Of a stretch of 64,000 nucleotides of DNA, positions 7,458 through 16,082 are shown in pieces (the first letter of the stretch is position 1; every line of letters starts with the position of its first letter). A program made the position numbers and the translations under genes. Under the pieces are notes generated by a model. That model was not told where the DNA came from. It saw only the letters and a program-made list of their open reading frames with translations, and made no database searches. This DNA comes from DASVFB01 sp963766345. GTDB lineage: Bacteria > Actinomycetota > Thermoleophilia > Gaiellales > Gaiellaceae. Location: NCBI GenBank assembly GCA_963766345.1, contig CAVXZL010000011.1, positions 124,001-188,000 of the forward strand, in the 5' to 3' direction.

Positions 7458-8389
7458 GTCGGCGCGGCAGCCTGCGCGACGAGGCCTTCCGACGACTCCG
7501 ATCGAGCTGTGCCGGACCTGCCGAGGAGAGCGGCACTCGCGACGATCGAGGCGAATGCGGCGATCCGCAGCACCCCGCGTATACCCGCCGGCAGCGCTTC
7601 GTCGAAGAGGACGAAACCGGCCGCTATCGGGACGGCGTTCGTGACGAGAGTGGCGATGCCGGCCGCCGTAAGGGCGCTGCCCTGCTGAAAGGCAGCCTGA
7701 AGCACCGTCGTGCCCGCTGCGTAACAGGCCACGAGCGAGAGCAGCGCGAGTAGCCAGATCCCGCCCGAGGTCACGAGCTTGGCGGAGATGTCTCCATCCG
7801 CGAAGAGGAGCCCGGCCGCAAGCCCGAGCGCAGCAGCGCGGGCGAGGCGGGTGCGCGCCACGATCAGTGCCGCGGCCGCGCCGGCGGAGGCACCGAGCCA
7901 GACGACCGTACTGACCGGGTGCGCTGCGTGCGACGAAGGCGTCGTCCCGATGAGCGACGCGGCGAGCAGCACCAATCCGACGAGTGCGATCGCGACTGCG
8001 AGTCGCTCGTGCCGCGCGAGCAGGCCGAGATGCCCGTGCACGCTGAAGAGTGCGAGGACGGCAATTCCCGAGGCACTGACCGCCTGAACGAGACTGAGCG
8101 GCGCGAGTCGCAGCGCCGCGACGTAAACGAGCCACCCCGCCGTCTCGGTGCCGAAGCCGATCAGCCAGGCCGGGTTACCGAGAAGCAGGCCCAGCGAGCG
8201 AAACGGCCGCCGAGGGGTGAGCGGCTCCATCGCTGCCGCCGCATCGTGCTCCTTCGTGTACGCCCAGTTGACGGCAAGCGCCGAGACGAGCGCGAGGCAG
8301 AGACCTATCCAGACGTTGTCGACTGCCTCATCCTTGCATTGCCGGAGGGTGGCGGACGGGACTTGAACCCGCGACCACCGGGACCACAA
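7454..8389 (-). CDS. EamA/DMT-family transporter, start uncertain
   Basis: A hydrophobic protein with about nine to ten helices of the drug/metabolite transporter superfamily. WLVYVAALRLAPLSLVQAVSASGIAVLALF is split over the usual helix pair, and C-terminal GTTVLQAAFQQGSALTAAG resembles the second repeat. The only in-frame canonical start ahead of the conserved N-terminus is ATG 8389, inside tRNA-His on the same strand. The family-like N-terminus (WIGLCLALVSALAVNWAY) begins at a GTC codon, 8314, where a GTG would be expected. True start is therefore uncertain, and a base error is possible. Substrate unknown. Confidence 0.7.
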   Translation of the reverse strand: MWSRWSRVQVPSATLRQCKDEAVDNVWIGLCLALVSALAVNWAYTKEHDAAAAMEPLTPRRPFRSLGLLLGNPAWLIGFGTETAGWLVYVAALRLAPLSLVQAVSASGIAVLALFSVHGHLGLLARHERLAVAIALVGLVLLAASLIGTTPSSHAAHPVSTVVWLGASAGAAAALIVARTRLARAAALGLAAGLLFADGDISAKLVTSGGIWLLALLSLVACYAAGTTVLQAAFQQGSALTAAGIATLVTNAVPIAAGFVLFDEALPAGIRGVLRIAAFASIVASAALLGRSGTARSESSEGLVAQAAAPT

Positions 8390-8421
8390 CCCGGGGCTCT
8401 ACCAACTGAGCTACCGCCACC
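8348..8421 (-). tRNA. tRNA-His (anticodon GTG)
   Basis: On the minus strand: acceptor GTGGCGG/CCGCCAC, anticodon stem CCGGG/CCCGG around TTGTGGT (anticodon GTG), T-arm GCGGG-TTCAAGT-CCCGT. The base at 8421 gives the extra G-1 opposite discriminator C73, the hallmark of bacterial tRNA-His. A TACGAT hexamer lies shortly upstream. Confidence 0.95.
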
Positions 8422-8484
8422 GCGCGCGGCGACATCGTAGCCGGGCTTGGGCGATGCAGCTTGCGGAGGACACGCATCGGCGCC

Positions 8485-8490
8485 TAGCAT
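8485..8490 (+). promoter_or_regulatory. -10 element TAGCAT before MFS gene
   Basis: TAGCAT lies 7 nt before ATG 8498. This predicts a leaderless mRNA and supports this start over the open frame upstream. Confidence 0.45.
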
Positions 8491-8497
8491 CGAGCGA

Positions 8498-9997
8498 ATG
8501 GAGGGGGTCTCCGACTCCAACCGCTGGACTCTGGTCGCGGTCTGCGCGACGACGTTCATGCTGCTCGTCGACATCACGATCGTGAACGTCGCGCTGCCGA
8601 GCGTTCAGCGGCAGCTCGACGCGAGCCTGACCGGGCTGCAATGGGTCGTCGATGCGTACGCGGTCACGCTCGCGGCGCTGATCCTTACGGCCGGCGCGCT
8701 CGCGGACCGGTACGGGCGACGGCTCGTCTTCGCGGCCGGCGTCGTGATCTTCACCGTCGCGTCCTTCGTGTGCGGGGCTGCGTGGAACGTCGTGGCGCTC
8801 GACGTCGCGCGCGTCGGCCAGGGTGTCGGCGGCGCCGCGCTGTTCGCGACGGCGCTCGCGCTCATCGGCGCGGAGTATCAGGGCGTCGCACGCGGGAGCG
8901 CGATCGCGATCTGGGGGGCGACGATCGGGGTCGCGGTCGCGTCGGGGCCGCTGCTCGGCGGCATCCTCACCGACTCGTTGAGCTGGCGCTGGGTCTTCTT
9001 CGTCAACGTGCCCGTCGGTGCGTTCGCGTTCGCGGTCGCCGTGTGGAAGCTGCGCGAGTCGCGCGACCCCGGAGCGACGCGCACCGACGTTCCCGGCCTC
9101 CTGTCGTTCTCGCTCGCGCTGTTCCTCGTCGTCCAGGCGTTGCTGCGCGGTAACGACGCGGGGTGGTCGAGCGCGCAGATCGTGGGATCGCTCGTCCTCG
9201 GCGTGCTGCTGCTTGCCGCTTTCGTCGTGATCGAGGTGCGCCAGGAGCGGCCGATGCTCGACGTGTCGCTCTTCAAGCGGCCGGCGTTCCTCGGCGTCCA
9301 GGCCGGGACGTTCGCGATCGGCGCCGGCATGTTCGCGCTCTTCCCGTTCCTCTCGATCTACCTGCAGGACATTCTCGGCTACTCGCCGCTCGGCGCCGGC
9401 CTGCGCTTCCTGCCGATCACGGTGTTCGTCTTCTTCGTCCCGATCGCGACGCGGAGGATCGCGGCGCGCGTGCCGATGTGGACGCTGCTGTCGGGGAGCC
9501 TCGCGATCGTCGCGCTCGGCGCGATCCTCATGACGTTCATCACGCCGGACTCGAGCTGGCTCGCGCTCCTGCCCGGCTTCATCGTCGCGGGGCTCGGCAT
9601 CGGCCTCGCGAACCCGACGATCGCCGCCGCTGCTCTTCGCGTCGTCGACCCCGCGCGGACGGGCATGGCTTCGGGGATCAGCAACACCTGCCGGCTCGGC
9701 GGCCTCGCGATGGGCGTCGCGGTGCTCGGCGCCGTGCTGCAGGTGCGCGTCGAGCATCACCTCACGGCAGCGGGCTATCCCGGCAAGGAGCTTGCGTCGG
9801 CGGTGAGCTCGTCCGGCCTGCGCGCCGCCGGCTCGAACGACGCACTTGCGAACGTTGCGAGCGCCGCTTTCGTCAGCGGGCTCCGCCTCGTCTTCCTGAT
9901 CGGCTTCGTAGTCGTGCTCCTCGGCTCTATCGCCGCGGCCGTGCTCGTCAGACGCCGGTCCGAGGCGCCGCAAGCCGTTCCCGAGCCGGCGCGCTAG
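8498..9997 (+). CDS. MFS transporter, DHA2 (EmrB/QacA) family
   Basis: A 499-residue protein with about 14 hydrophobic segments. Family motifs are DITIVNVALPSVQRQLDAS (motif D1, about 25-43), LQWVVDAYAVTLAALILTAGALADRYGRR (split A/B motifs) and GPLLGGILTDSLSWRWVFFVN (motif C, about 150-170). DHA2 members export drugs or other hydrophobic compounds using the proton gradient. Start at ATG 8498 is supported by a -10-like TAGCAT 7 nt upstream. The stop codon TAG is itself part of the -10 of the downstream tRNA-Arg. No regulator lies beside it. Confidence 0.9.
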   Translation: MEGVSDSNRWTLVAVCATTFMLLVDITIVNVALPSVQRQLDASLTGLQWVVDAYAVTLAALILTAGALADRYGRRLVFAAGVVIFTVASFVCGAAWNVVALDVARVGQGVGGAALFATALALIGAEYQGVARGSAIAIWGATIGVAVASGPLLGGILTDSLSWRWVFFVNVPVGAFAFAVAVWKLRESRDPGATRTDVPGLLSFSLALFLVVQALLRGNDAGWSSAQIVGSLVLGVLLLAAFVVIEVRQERPMLDVSLFKRPAFLGVQAGTFAIGAGMFALFPFLSIYLQDILGYSPLGAGLRFLPITVFVFFVPIATRRIAARVPMWTLLSGSLAIVALGAILMTFITPDSSWLALLPGFIVAGLGIGLANPTIAAAALRVVDPARTGMASGISNTCRLGGLAMGVAVLGAVLQVRVEHHLTAAGYPGKELASAVSSSGLRAAGSNDALANVASAAFVSGLRLVFLIGFVVVLLGSIAAAVLVRRRSEAPQAVPEPAR

Positions 9998-10000
9998 CCT
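9995..10000 (+). promoter_or_regulatory. -10 element TAGCCT overlapping MFS stop codon, before tRNA-Arg
   Basis: TAGCCT begins with the MFS stop TAG and lies 7 nt before tRNA-Arg(TCG). It is identical to the hexamer before tRNA-Gly. Confidence 0.45.
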
Positions 10001-10007
10001 CTTCGCG

Positions 10008-10079
10008 GGCCCCGTAGCTCAGCGGACAGAGCGGCAGCCTTCGAAGCTGCGTGCGGAGGTTCGATTCCTCCCGGGGCCA
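10008..10079 (+). tRNA. tRNA-Arg (anticodon TCG)
   Basis: Acceptor GGCCCCG/CGGGGCC, D-arm GCTC...GAGC, anticodon stem GCAGC/GCTGC around CTTCGAA (anticodon TCG, reads CGA) and T-arm GGAGG-TTCGATT-CCTCC. Discriminator A. Confidence 0.95.
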
Positions 10080-10112
10080 AATAGTGGCGACGCGGCGCGC
10101 CGGCGCGACCGT

Positions 10113-11020
10113 CTACGGGACGTAGCGCTCGACGAGGCGGCTGCCGGGCGTCGCGTGGACGTCGCCGGCGACGGTGCTGCCGCCGACGACGTAGATCGCG
10201 TTGCGGAGGGCGACCGCGCGCGCATAGTTCCGCGCATGGGGGAGCCGCCCGACGCGCTCCCACTTCGACTTGCCCGCGCGAAGGCGATACACGTCGCCGA
10301 GCACGGTGCTCTTCGGCTGGGACTCGCCGCCGAAGACGTAGATCGCGTCGCCGAGGACTGCCGCGCCGGCGGTTCCGCGCGGCGAGATGCGCGGGCCGCG
10401 GCTCCAGCGATTCTTCGCGGCGTCGTAGACGTAGACGTCGCCGTAGTCGTCGAAGCCGCTTCGCCCGCCGATCGCGTAGATGCGGCCGCGGAACACGACC
10501 GCGGCGGGGCTGCCCTCGGAGCGCGGCAGCGGCGCCAGCTTCGTCCAGGCGTTCGTCGCGGGATCGAAGACCAGGTGATCGGCCAGCGTCGAGACGTCGT
10601 TCCCGCCGCCGAGGACGTGGATCTTGCCGTCGAGCAGGACCGCCGCGTGGCCGCCCCGGGGGCGGGGAGCGGTGGCCCGGACGACCACTTCCGCGATGCG
10701 GGATCGAACACGCGCACGGCGGCCGTCGGCTCGTTCGACGTCCCCTCGAACCCGCCGATGACGTAGATGCGACCGCCGAGGGTCACCGCGGCCGGCGCGT
10801 TGAGCGCCGAACCGGGCAGCGTCGTCACGGTGCGCCAGGCGCGGCCGTCGAAGCGATCGACTTTCCGGCTTCCCGGACCGCCGAGCACGTAGATGGCTCC
10901 TCCCGCGACCGTCACCGCTTGTGCCGAACGCGGGCTCGGGAGCGACGGCGCAGCCGTCCAGGTACCGGCCGCGAGCGACACGGCGGTCGCCGCGACGGCG
11001 AAGAGCTTCAGGAACGCCAC
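10113..11020 (-). CDS. Secreted kelch-repeat beta-propeller protein, frameshifted
   Basis: The N-terminal frame encodes a signal peptide (KLFAVAATAVSLAAG) and kelch repeats with IYVLGGPGSRKVDRFDG and IYVIGGFEGTSNEPTAAV. The next frame continues with GGHAAVLLDGKIHVLGGGN, IYAIGGRSGFDDYGDVYVYD, IYVFGGESQPKSTVLGDVYR and IYVVGG to a stop at 10113. About six blades result. The switch lies in a C5G4 run near 10655-10665, where one missing C would restore a continuous frame, so a homopolymer error is likely. Kelch propellers are mostly binding scaffolds; a few are oxidases. No function is assigned. Confidence 0.7.
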
Positions 11021-11054
11021 GACCGCTACGACGCCGACGCGCGCAGAAAGTCCG

Positions 11055-12083
11055 TCAGCGCAACGCGCGGAAGACGCGCAGCCAGTTCTCGCCGAGGAGC
11101 TTGCGGATGTCCGGCTCGGACCAGCCGCGCTCGACGAGACGTGCCGTGAGATTCGGCAGGTCGCGCTCGCGCGCGAGTCCGGGCACGGCGCGCTTGAGAT
11201 CGACGCCGCCGAAGCGGCGGAACTCGTCGTACTGCGGGTAGAGCGCGTCCATGTACTCGCGCAGGAAGTCCGGGCCGAGGCCCACGTGATCGCTCCCGGC
11301 GGTCTCGGCGATGTGCTCGATGTGGTCGACGACGCGGTCGAGTGTCGGCGCCTCGGCGTCCACGAAGGTCGGCAGGACGTTCATGCCGATCACGCCGCCG
11401 GTCGCCGCGATGCCGCGCAGGTGCTCGTCGCTCAGGTTTCGATGGTGGTCGCGCAGCGCTCGCGCGCAGGAGTGCGTCGCGACGACGACGCCCGTCGCGA
11501 GATCGAGCACGTGGTCGACCGACGCGGCCGCGAGGTGGGAGACGTCGAGCAGCATGCCGAGCCGCTCGAGCTCCGCGACGGCGCGGACGCCCGCGGACGG
11601 CAGGCGGCTCCCCGTCTCCTCGTCGGCCGACCCTTCGGCGAGCAGCGCGCGGGACCAGTGCGTGAACGAGACCATGCGCACGCCGAGCCGGTGGAAGACC
11701 GAGAAGAGCTCGACGTCGGCGCCGATCCCGGGCGTGCCCTCGAGAGCGACGAGCAGCGCGATCCGACCGTCCGCGAGCGCGGCGTCGATCTCGGCGCCGG
11801 TCCGGCAGAGCGCGACCTCGGGCGTCTGCGCCGCCTCGCGCTCGAGCGCCTCGAGCTGCAGCAGCGTCGAGCGCAGCGACGCCTCGGCGACCTCCGGCGC
11901 GACGTAGATCGGCAGCACCTGCACGTCGACGCCGCCCGCGCGCGCCTCCGGCACCCAGTGCTCGCTCCAGTAGCGCGCGAGGCCCTGGTCGCCGAGGTCG
12001 CGGTTTCGCAGCAGGAGCAGAACCGGGAGGTCGTTGTGCGCGTCGACGACGACGGCGTCCTCATGAAGCTCGCGGGGATCCAC
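11055..12083 (-). CDS. Membrane dipeptidase, M19 family
   Basis: About 342 residues of the amidohydrolase fold (PF01244). The zinc-site HxD motif appears in VVVDAHNDLPVLLL. LVALEGTPGIG supplies the bridging Glu, and LDVSHLAAAS, VVATHSCARAL, GVIGMNVLPTFV and HVGLGPDF follow in family order. M19 enzymes cleave dipeptides, including D-amino-acid-containing ones. I prefer the GTG at 12083 because a TAGTGT hexamer ends 8 nt before it; a GTG at 12095 is also open but lies within that hexamer. There is no signal peptide. It is divergent from the HAAT operon. Confidence 0.85.
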   Translation of the reverse strand: MDPRELHEDAVVVDAHNDLPVLLLLRNRDLGDQGLARYWSEHWVPEARAGGVDVQVLPIYVAPEVAEASLRSTLLQLEALEREAAQTPEVALCRTGAEIDAALADGRIALLVALEGTPGIGADVELFSVFHRLGVRMVSFTHWSRALLAEGSADEETGSRLPSAGVRAVAELERLGMLLDVSHLAAASVDHVLDLATGVVVATHSCARALRDHHRNLSDEHLRGIAATGGVIGMNVLPTFVDAEAPTLDRVVDHIEHIAETAGSDHVGLGPDFLREYMDALYPQYDEFRRFGGVDLKRAVPGLARERDLPNLTARLVERGWSEPDIRKLLGENWLRVFRALR

Positions 12084-12091
12084 TCGGTTCG

Positions 12092-12097
12092 ACACTA
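12092..12097 (-). promoter_or_regulatory. -10 element TAGTGT before M19 dipeptidase
   Basis: On the minus strand TAGTGT lies 8 nt before GTG 12083. If real, the mRNA is leaderless and the GTG at 12095 cannot be the start. Confidence 0.4.
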
Positions 12098-12106
12098 TTG
12101 CGCGAC

Positions 12107-13039
12107 GTGAGCCTCGCGCTTCAGGTGATCGTCACTGGTCTTGCGGCAGGCGGGGTATACGGGCTCGTCGCGGTCGGCTATTCCGTGATCTACCGGCTGA
12201 CGGGGATCATCCATTTCGCATACGGCGAGCTGATCGCGCTCGGAGTGTTCGTGACGCTCCTCGTCGCGGCCGGCACCGGGCCCGTGACGCAGCAGACCGC
12301 CGGCACGGCGCGTTTCCTCGTCGCGCTCGTCGTCGGGGTTGGGGTCTGCGTCGTCGCGGGCGCCGGGAGCTACCTCTTCGCGGTGCAGCCGTACCTCGTG
12401 CGCGGCTCGACGATCGGCTGGGTCGCGGCGATCACGGCTGTCGCGTTCGCGATCCACGCGATGCTCGCGGCGATCTTCACGCGGCCGAGCTACGTCTTTC
12501 CCGATCCGCTGCCTTTCCGCCACCTCGGTCACGACGGCTTCGTGAGGGTCGGCGGCGCGTCGATCCAGGTGCGCTCGTTCTTCGTCATCGCGGTCGCGGT
12601 CGCGCTTGCCGCCGCCGCCGGCTGGACGCTCGAGCGGACGCGCACCGGTCGCGCCCTGCAGGCCATCGCTTCGGACGACGAGGGCGCCCGCATCGTCGGC
12701 GTGCCGGTCGACACCCTCGTCGCGATTGCGTTCGGGGCGGCGGGCGGGATGGCGGCGATCGCGGCGGTCGTCGCGGCGCCGAGCGGCGCGGTCGACGTGG
12801 ACACCGGCGCGCTGCTCGGGCTGAAGGGACTCGTCGCGGCGCTCATCGTCAGGTTCGGCTCGCCGCTGCGGGCAATGGTCGCCGGCCTCGTTCTCGGACT
12901 CGCCGAGGCGACGATCGCGAACGCGCACATCGGCTCGTTCCAGCTCGGCGCGTCGTACCGCGAGGTGCTGCCGCTGGCGATCATCCTGCTCTTCGTCGCG
13001 TTGCGACCTCAGCTGGAAGCCGTCGAGGAGCTCGAGTGA
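12107..13039 (+). CDS. HAAT-family ABC permease (LivH-like)
   Basis: About 310 residues with roughly eight to nine helices and LivH (PF02653) motifs: GLAAGGVYGLVAVGYSVIYR, GIIHFAYGELIALGVF (about 32-47), RTGRALQAIASDDEGARIVG (the cytoplasmic EAA-like loop) and LLGLKGLVAALIVRFGSP. This would be one half of the membrane channel importing branched-chain or other hydrophobic amino acids, or organic acids. GTG 12107 is chosen over an in-frame TTG at 12098. The stop overlaps the GTG of the fused permease-ATPase (GTGA). It is the first gene of a four-gene operon. Confidence 0.85.
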   Translation: MSLALQVIVTGLAAGGVYGLVAVGYSVIYRLTGIIHFAYGELIALGVFVTLLVAAGTGPVTQQTAGTARFLVALVVGVGVCVVAGAGSYLFAVQPYLVRGSTIGWVAAITAVAFAIHAMLAAIFTRPSYVFPDPLPFRHLGHDGFVRVGGASIQVRSFFVIAVAVALAAAAGWTLERTRTGRALQAIASDDEGARIVGVPVDTLVAIAFGAAGGMAAIAAVVAAPSGAVDVDTGALLGLKGLVAALIVRFGSPLRAMVAGLVLGLAEATIANAHIGSFQLGASYREVLPLAIILLFVALRPQLEAVEELE

Positions 13040-14865
13040 CCACGCTCGTCGGCCGCACCGGCGGCACGCTCGCCGAGGCGGCCCGCGAGGTGCGCACCGC
13101 GTGGACGCATCGGCACACCGCGGCCGCGGCCCTCGTCGCGCTCGCCGCGCTCCTCCCGGCAGTCGCGCCGTCGTGGGTGCACGTCGACTCGATGGCCAAC
13201 GGCTTCTACCTCGCGCTCGCGGCGACGGGGCTCTGGTTGACGGTCGCGCTCGGCGGAATGCCGTCGCTCGGACAGGGCGCGTTCATGGCGATCGGCGCGT
13301 TCACCGTCGCGCTGCTCACCGCGAAGGCCGGCTGGCCCGCGCTTCCGGCGACGCTCGTCGCCGTGGCGGCCGCGGCCGCCGGTGGAGCGCTCGCCGGCGC
13401 CGGAGTCGTCCGCCTGCGTCCGGTGTTCATCGCCGTCACGACGTGGATCCTCACGTGGGCGGTGGCGATCTTCCTGCTTGCATTCCGCTCGGTGTCGGGC
13501 GGCGCGCAAGGGCTCGTATTGCCGTCGAGCATCTCGGTGACGGCGCATTACGAGCTCGGACTCGCACTGCTCGCCGTCTCCGTGCTCGTGGCGGCGTCGC
13601 TTGCGCGCGGCGGCCCGGGGATCGAGCTCCGCGCCGCGCGCCAGGTGCCGGCCGGTGCTGCGGCGCTCGGCGTCGACACGGCACGTCGTCGTCTCGGCGC
13701 GTTCGTCGCCTCGGCCGCGATCGGCGGTCTCGCAGGAGGTCTCGCCGTGCAGCTCGCGGGTGTCGCGGACGCGGGCGAGTACGGGCCGTACCTCTCGTTC
13801 AGGCTCTTCGTCGCGGTGCTGCTCGGCGGCGTCGCCTCGGCGATCGGGCCGTCCGCCGGCATCGCCGGCCTCGCCGTCGTTACGGGCGCGGCCGGGGTGC
13901 TCGGCTCGCTCGAAGGAGTCGAGTCGGCGCGCTTCGACCCGATGCTCGCGGCGCTGCTCCTCCTCGCCGTGCTCGCGCTCGGTGGGGAGGGGATCGTCCC
14001 GCTCGTGCGCAGGCTCGTCGAGCGGGAGGGGACGCCGCCGGCGCGGCGGGCGCCGGCGCTCGTCCCCGCGCCCGTCGAGCGGCGGGCGAGCACCGGGCCG
14101 CCGATCCTCGTCGCCGAGTCGCTGACGAAGCGCTTCGGCTCGCTCGTCGCCGCGGAGTCGGTGTCGCTCGAGCTCGTTCCGGGCGAGGTGTGCGCGCTCA
14201 TCGGCCCGAACGGCTCCGGCAAGACGACCGTGCTCCGCGTCCTGGCGGGCGTCTACCGCCCCGACGCCGGACGCGTGCTCGTCGACGGCACGGACGTCGG
14301 CGACGCTCCGCCGCGCGAGCGTGCGGCGCTCGGTGTCGTGCGCACGCTGCAGACGTCTGCCGCGTTCGGCGAGCTGACCGCGCTCGAGAACCTGCTCGTC
14401 GGGATGGGCATCCGGCGCATCCACGGAGGCGCGTTCCGGACGGCGTTCGCGACACCGCTCGCGCGCGACGAGGACGAGCGTCTGCGCGCGGATGCACGTT
14501 CCCTGCTCGCGGACGTCGGCCTCGGCTGGGCAGCGGACGTGCGCGCCGGCGAGCTCGCAGGCCCAGAGCAGCGTCTCGTCGCGGTCGCGGCCGCGCTCGC
14601 TGCAGGTCCGCGAGTGCTCCTGCTCGACGAGCCTTCGGCCGGCTCGTCGCTCGAAGACGTCCGCCGCCTCGACGCGTTGCTCTCACGCTTGCGCGCGCAG
14701 GGGATGTCGATCCTGCTCGTCGAGCACAACCTGCGGCTCGTTCGCTCGGTCGCGGATAGGGTGATCGTGATGGCTGCGGGCGCCGTGATCGCGACGGGCT
14801 CTCCGGCAGACGTCGCAGGGGACTCGGAGGTGCGTACCGCCTATCTCGGCAGGGCCGCCCTGTGA
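13036..14865 (+). CDS. HAAT-family permease-ATPase fusion (LivM-LivG)
   Basis: A 609-residue fusion. Residues about 30-330 form a LivM-type permease (ALGGMPSLGQGAFMAIGAFT, then ELRAARQVPAGAAALGVDT). After a proline/arginine linker, residues about 355-600 form an ABC ATPase with Walker A LIGPNGSGKTTVLRVLAGV, Walker B RVLLLDEPSAG and the H-loop LLVEHNL. The signature LSGGQ is altered to ELAGPEQRLVAVAAAL. LivM-LivG fusions occur in actinobacteria. No separate LivF follows, so the transporter may use two copies of this subunit. The GTG start overlaps livH, and the stop overlaps the binding-protein start (GTGA). Confidence 0.85.
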   Translation: MTTLVGRTGGTLAEAAREVRTAWTHRHTAAAALVALAALLPAVAPSWVHVDSMANGFYLALAATGLWLTVALGGMPSLGQGAFMAIGAFTVALLTAKAGWPALPATLVAVAAAAAGGALAGAGVVRLRPVFIAVTTWILTWAVAIFLLAFRSVSGGAQGLVLPSSISVTAHYELGLALLAVSVLVAASLARGGPGIELRAARQVPAGAAALGVDTARRRLGAFVASAAIGGLAGGLAVQLAGVADAGEYGPYLSFRLFVAVLLGGVASAIGPSAGIAGLAVVTGAAGVLGSLEGVESARFDPMLAALLLLAVLALGGEGIVPLVRRLVEREGTPPARRAPALVPAPVERRASTGPPILVAESLTKRFGSLVAAESVSLELVPGEVCALIGPNGSGKTTVLRVLAGVYRPDAGRVLVDGTDVGDAPPRERAALGVVRTLQTSAAFGELTALENLLVGMGIRRIHGGAFRTAFATPLARDEDERLRADARSLLADVGLGWAADVRAGELAGPEQRLVAVAAALAAGPRVLLLDEPSAGSSLEDVRRLDALLSRLRAQGMSILLVEHNLRLVRSVADRVIVMAAGAVIATGSPADVAGDSEVRTAYLGRAAL

Positions 14866-16082
14866 GACGTGGGGCGGTGCTTCTTGTCGCGCTCACGGTC
14901 GTGCTCGCCCTCGCAGGGTGCGGCGGCAGCGACAAGAAGTCCGCGGGAAAGCTGATCATCGCGGTCGACGCGCCGTTCTCGCGCAGCCCCTACATCGGCC
15001 AGACGATCGCGCGCGGTGTCGAGCTCGCGGCGAGCGAGGTGAACGTCGCCGGCGTGCCGACACCCGACGGCAACTACACGCTCGAGGTGAAGCGGTACGA
15101 CAATGCGCTGTCGCCGCGCAAGGCGCTCTCGAACATCCGTCGCGCGATTTCCGACGGCGCCGTCGCGATCGTCGACGACGGCACGGGCGTCGACGCCGGC
15201 TGGAAGACGGCGAACGACGCGCACGTCCCGATCGGCATCACGTACGACGGCGGCGGCGGCCTCGTCGATCTCGAGAAGCGGCCGAACGTCTACCGCATCG
15301 CGCCGACGAATCGCGGTATCGCGTTCCGGCTCGCCGAGTACACGATTCCGAAGGGCCTCAAGTTCGCGCTCATCCACGACGACACGACGTACGGGCAGCA
15401 GGGAGGAGCGGCGCTCGACGAGGCGTTCTCGCGCAATCCGGAGGCGGTGGCGACGAAGCTGACCGTGCCCGCGGGCGACAGCGACCTCTCGCCGCAGGTG
15501 CTCCGAGCACGTCGTGCGGGCGCGACCGCGCTGCTCGTGTGGGGACAGGCGTCGACGATTGCGAAAGTCCTCACCGCAGCGCGCAGCGGCGGCTGGGACG
15601 TGCCGGTCTATGCGACGCCGTCCGCCGAGGATCCGGTTCTGCGGCAGCAGCTCGCGGACCGGCCGAAGTGGCTCGACGGCCTCACGTTCGCCACCGGACG
15701 CATGACGGCGGAGCTCGGGCCCGACTTCTTCTACGCCTTCGAGTCGAAGTTCGAGAACGCGTACGGCGTGCAGAACGTCGGTGTGAAGACGCAGGCCGGC
15801 GACGCGGTGATCGCGCCGCCCGACTACGCCATGTACTCGTACGACTTCGTCAACGTGCTGACGCAGGCTCTCAAGCAGTTCGGCGCCAAGGGCCTCGTGA
15901 AGGGGCTCGAGCAGGTGACCGCGCGCGGCGCGAACGGAGACGAGCGCGGCTTCAACCAGCACAATCACGAAGGTGTCGTCGACGACGACGTCTTCTTCGC
16001 GCGCTTCCACGACATGACGTACGCGCCGGTCAAGGACGACCCGCTGTCGTCGACGCTTCCGAAGATCAAGCAGACGAGGTGA
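14862..16082 (+). CDS. HAAT-family ABC substrate-binding lipoprotein
   Basis: A 406-residue periplasmic-binding-fold protein (PF13458). It opens with a lipoprotein signal, RGAVLLVALTVVLALAGCGG, whose lipobox LAGC gives Cys19-20 as the lipidated residue, followed by a Ser/Lys linker. Downstream blocks include GVELAASEVNVAGVPTPDG, IVDDGTGVDAGWK and FALIHDDTTYGQQGG, as in Leu/Ile/Val-binding proteins. It captures the solute outside the membrane for the permease-ATPase encoded just upstream. GTGA overlaps at both ends tie it into the operon. Confidence 0.88.
   Translation: MRRGAVLLVALTVVLALAGCGGSDKKSAGKLIIAVDAPFSRSPYIGQTIARGVELAASEVNVAGVPTPDGNYTLEVKRYDNALSPRKALSNIRRAISDGAVAIVDDGTGVDAGWKTANDAHVPIGITYDGGGGLVDLEKRPNVYRIAPTNRGIAFRLAEYTIPKGLKFALIHDDTTYGQQGGAALDEAFSRNPEAVATKLTVPAGDSDLSPQVLRARRAGATALLVWGQASTIAKVLTAARSGGWDVPVYATPSAEDPVLRQQLADRPKWLDGLTFATGRMTAELGPDFFYAFESKFENAYGVQNVGVKTQAGDAVIAPPDYAMYSYDFVNVLTQALKQFGAKGLVKGLEQVTARGANGDERGFNQHNHEGVVDDDVFFARFHDMTYAPVKDDPLSSTLPKIKQTR

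Noticed and set aside
12095..12095. GTG at 12095 as the M19 dipeptidase start
   Set aside because: It lies inside a TANNNT hexamer that fits a promoter for the GTG at 12083; not excluded.
13009..14424. A 471-codon minus-strand frame over the fused permease-ATPase
   Set aside because: Very Arg/Glu/Asp-rich with no fold signature; a shadow of the plus-strand gene.
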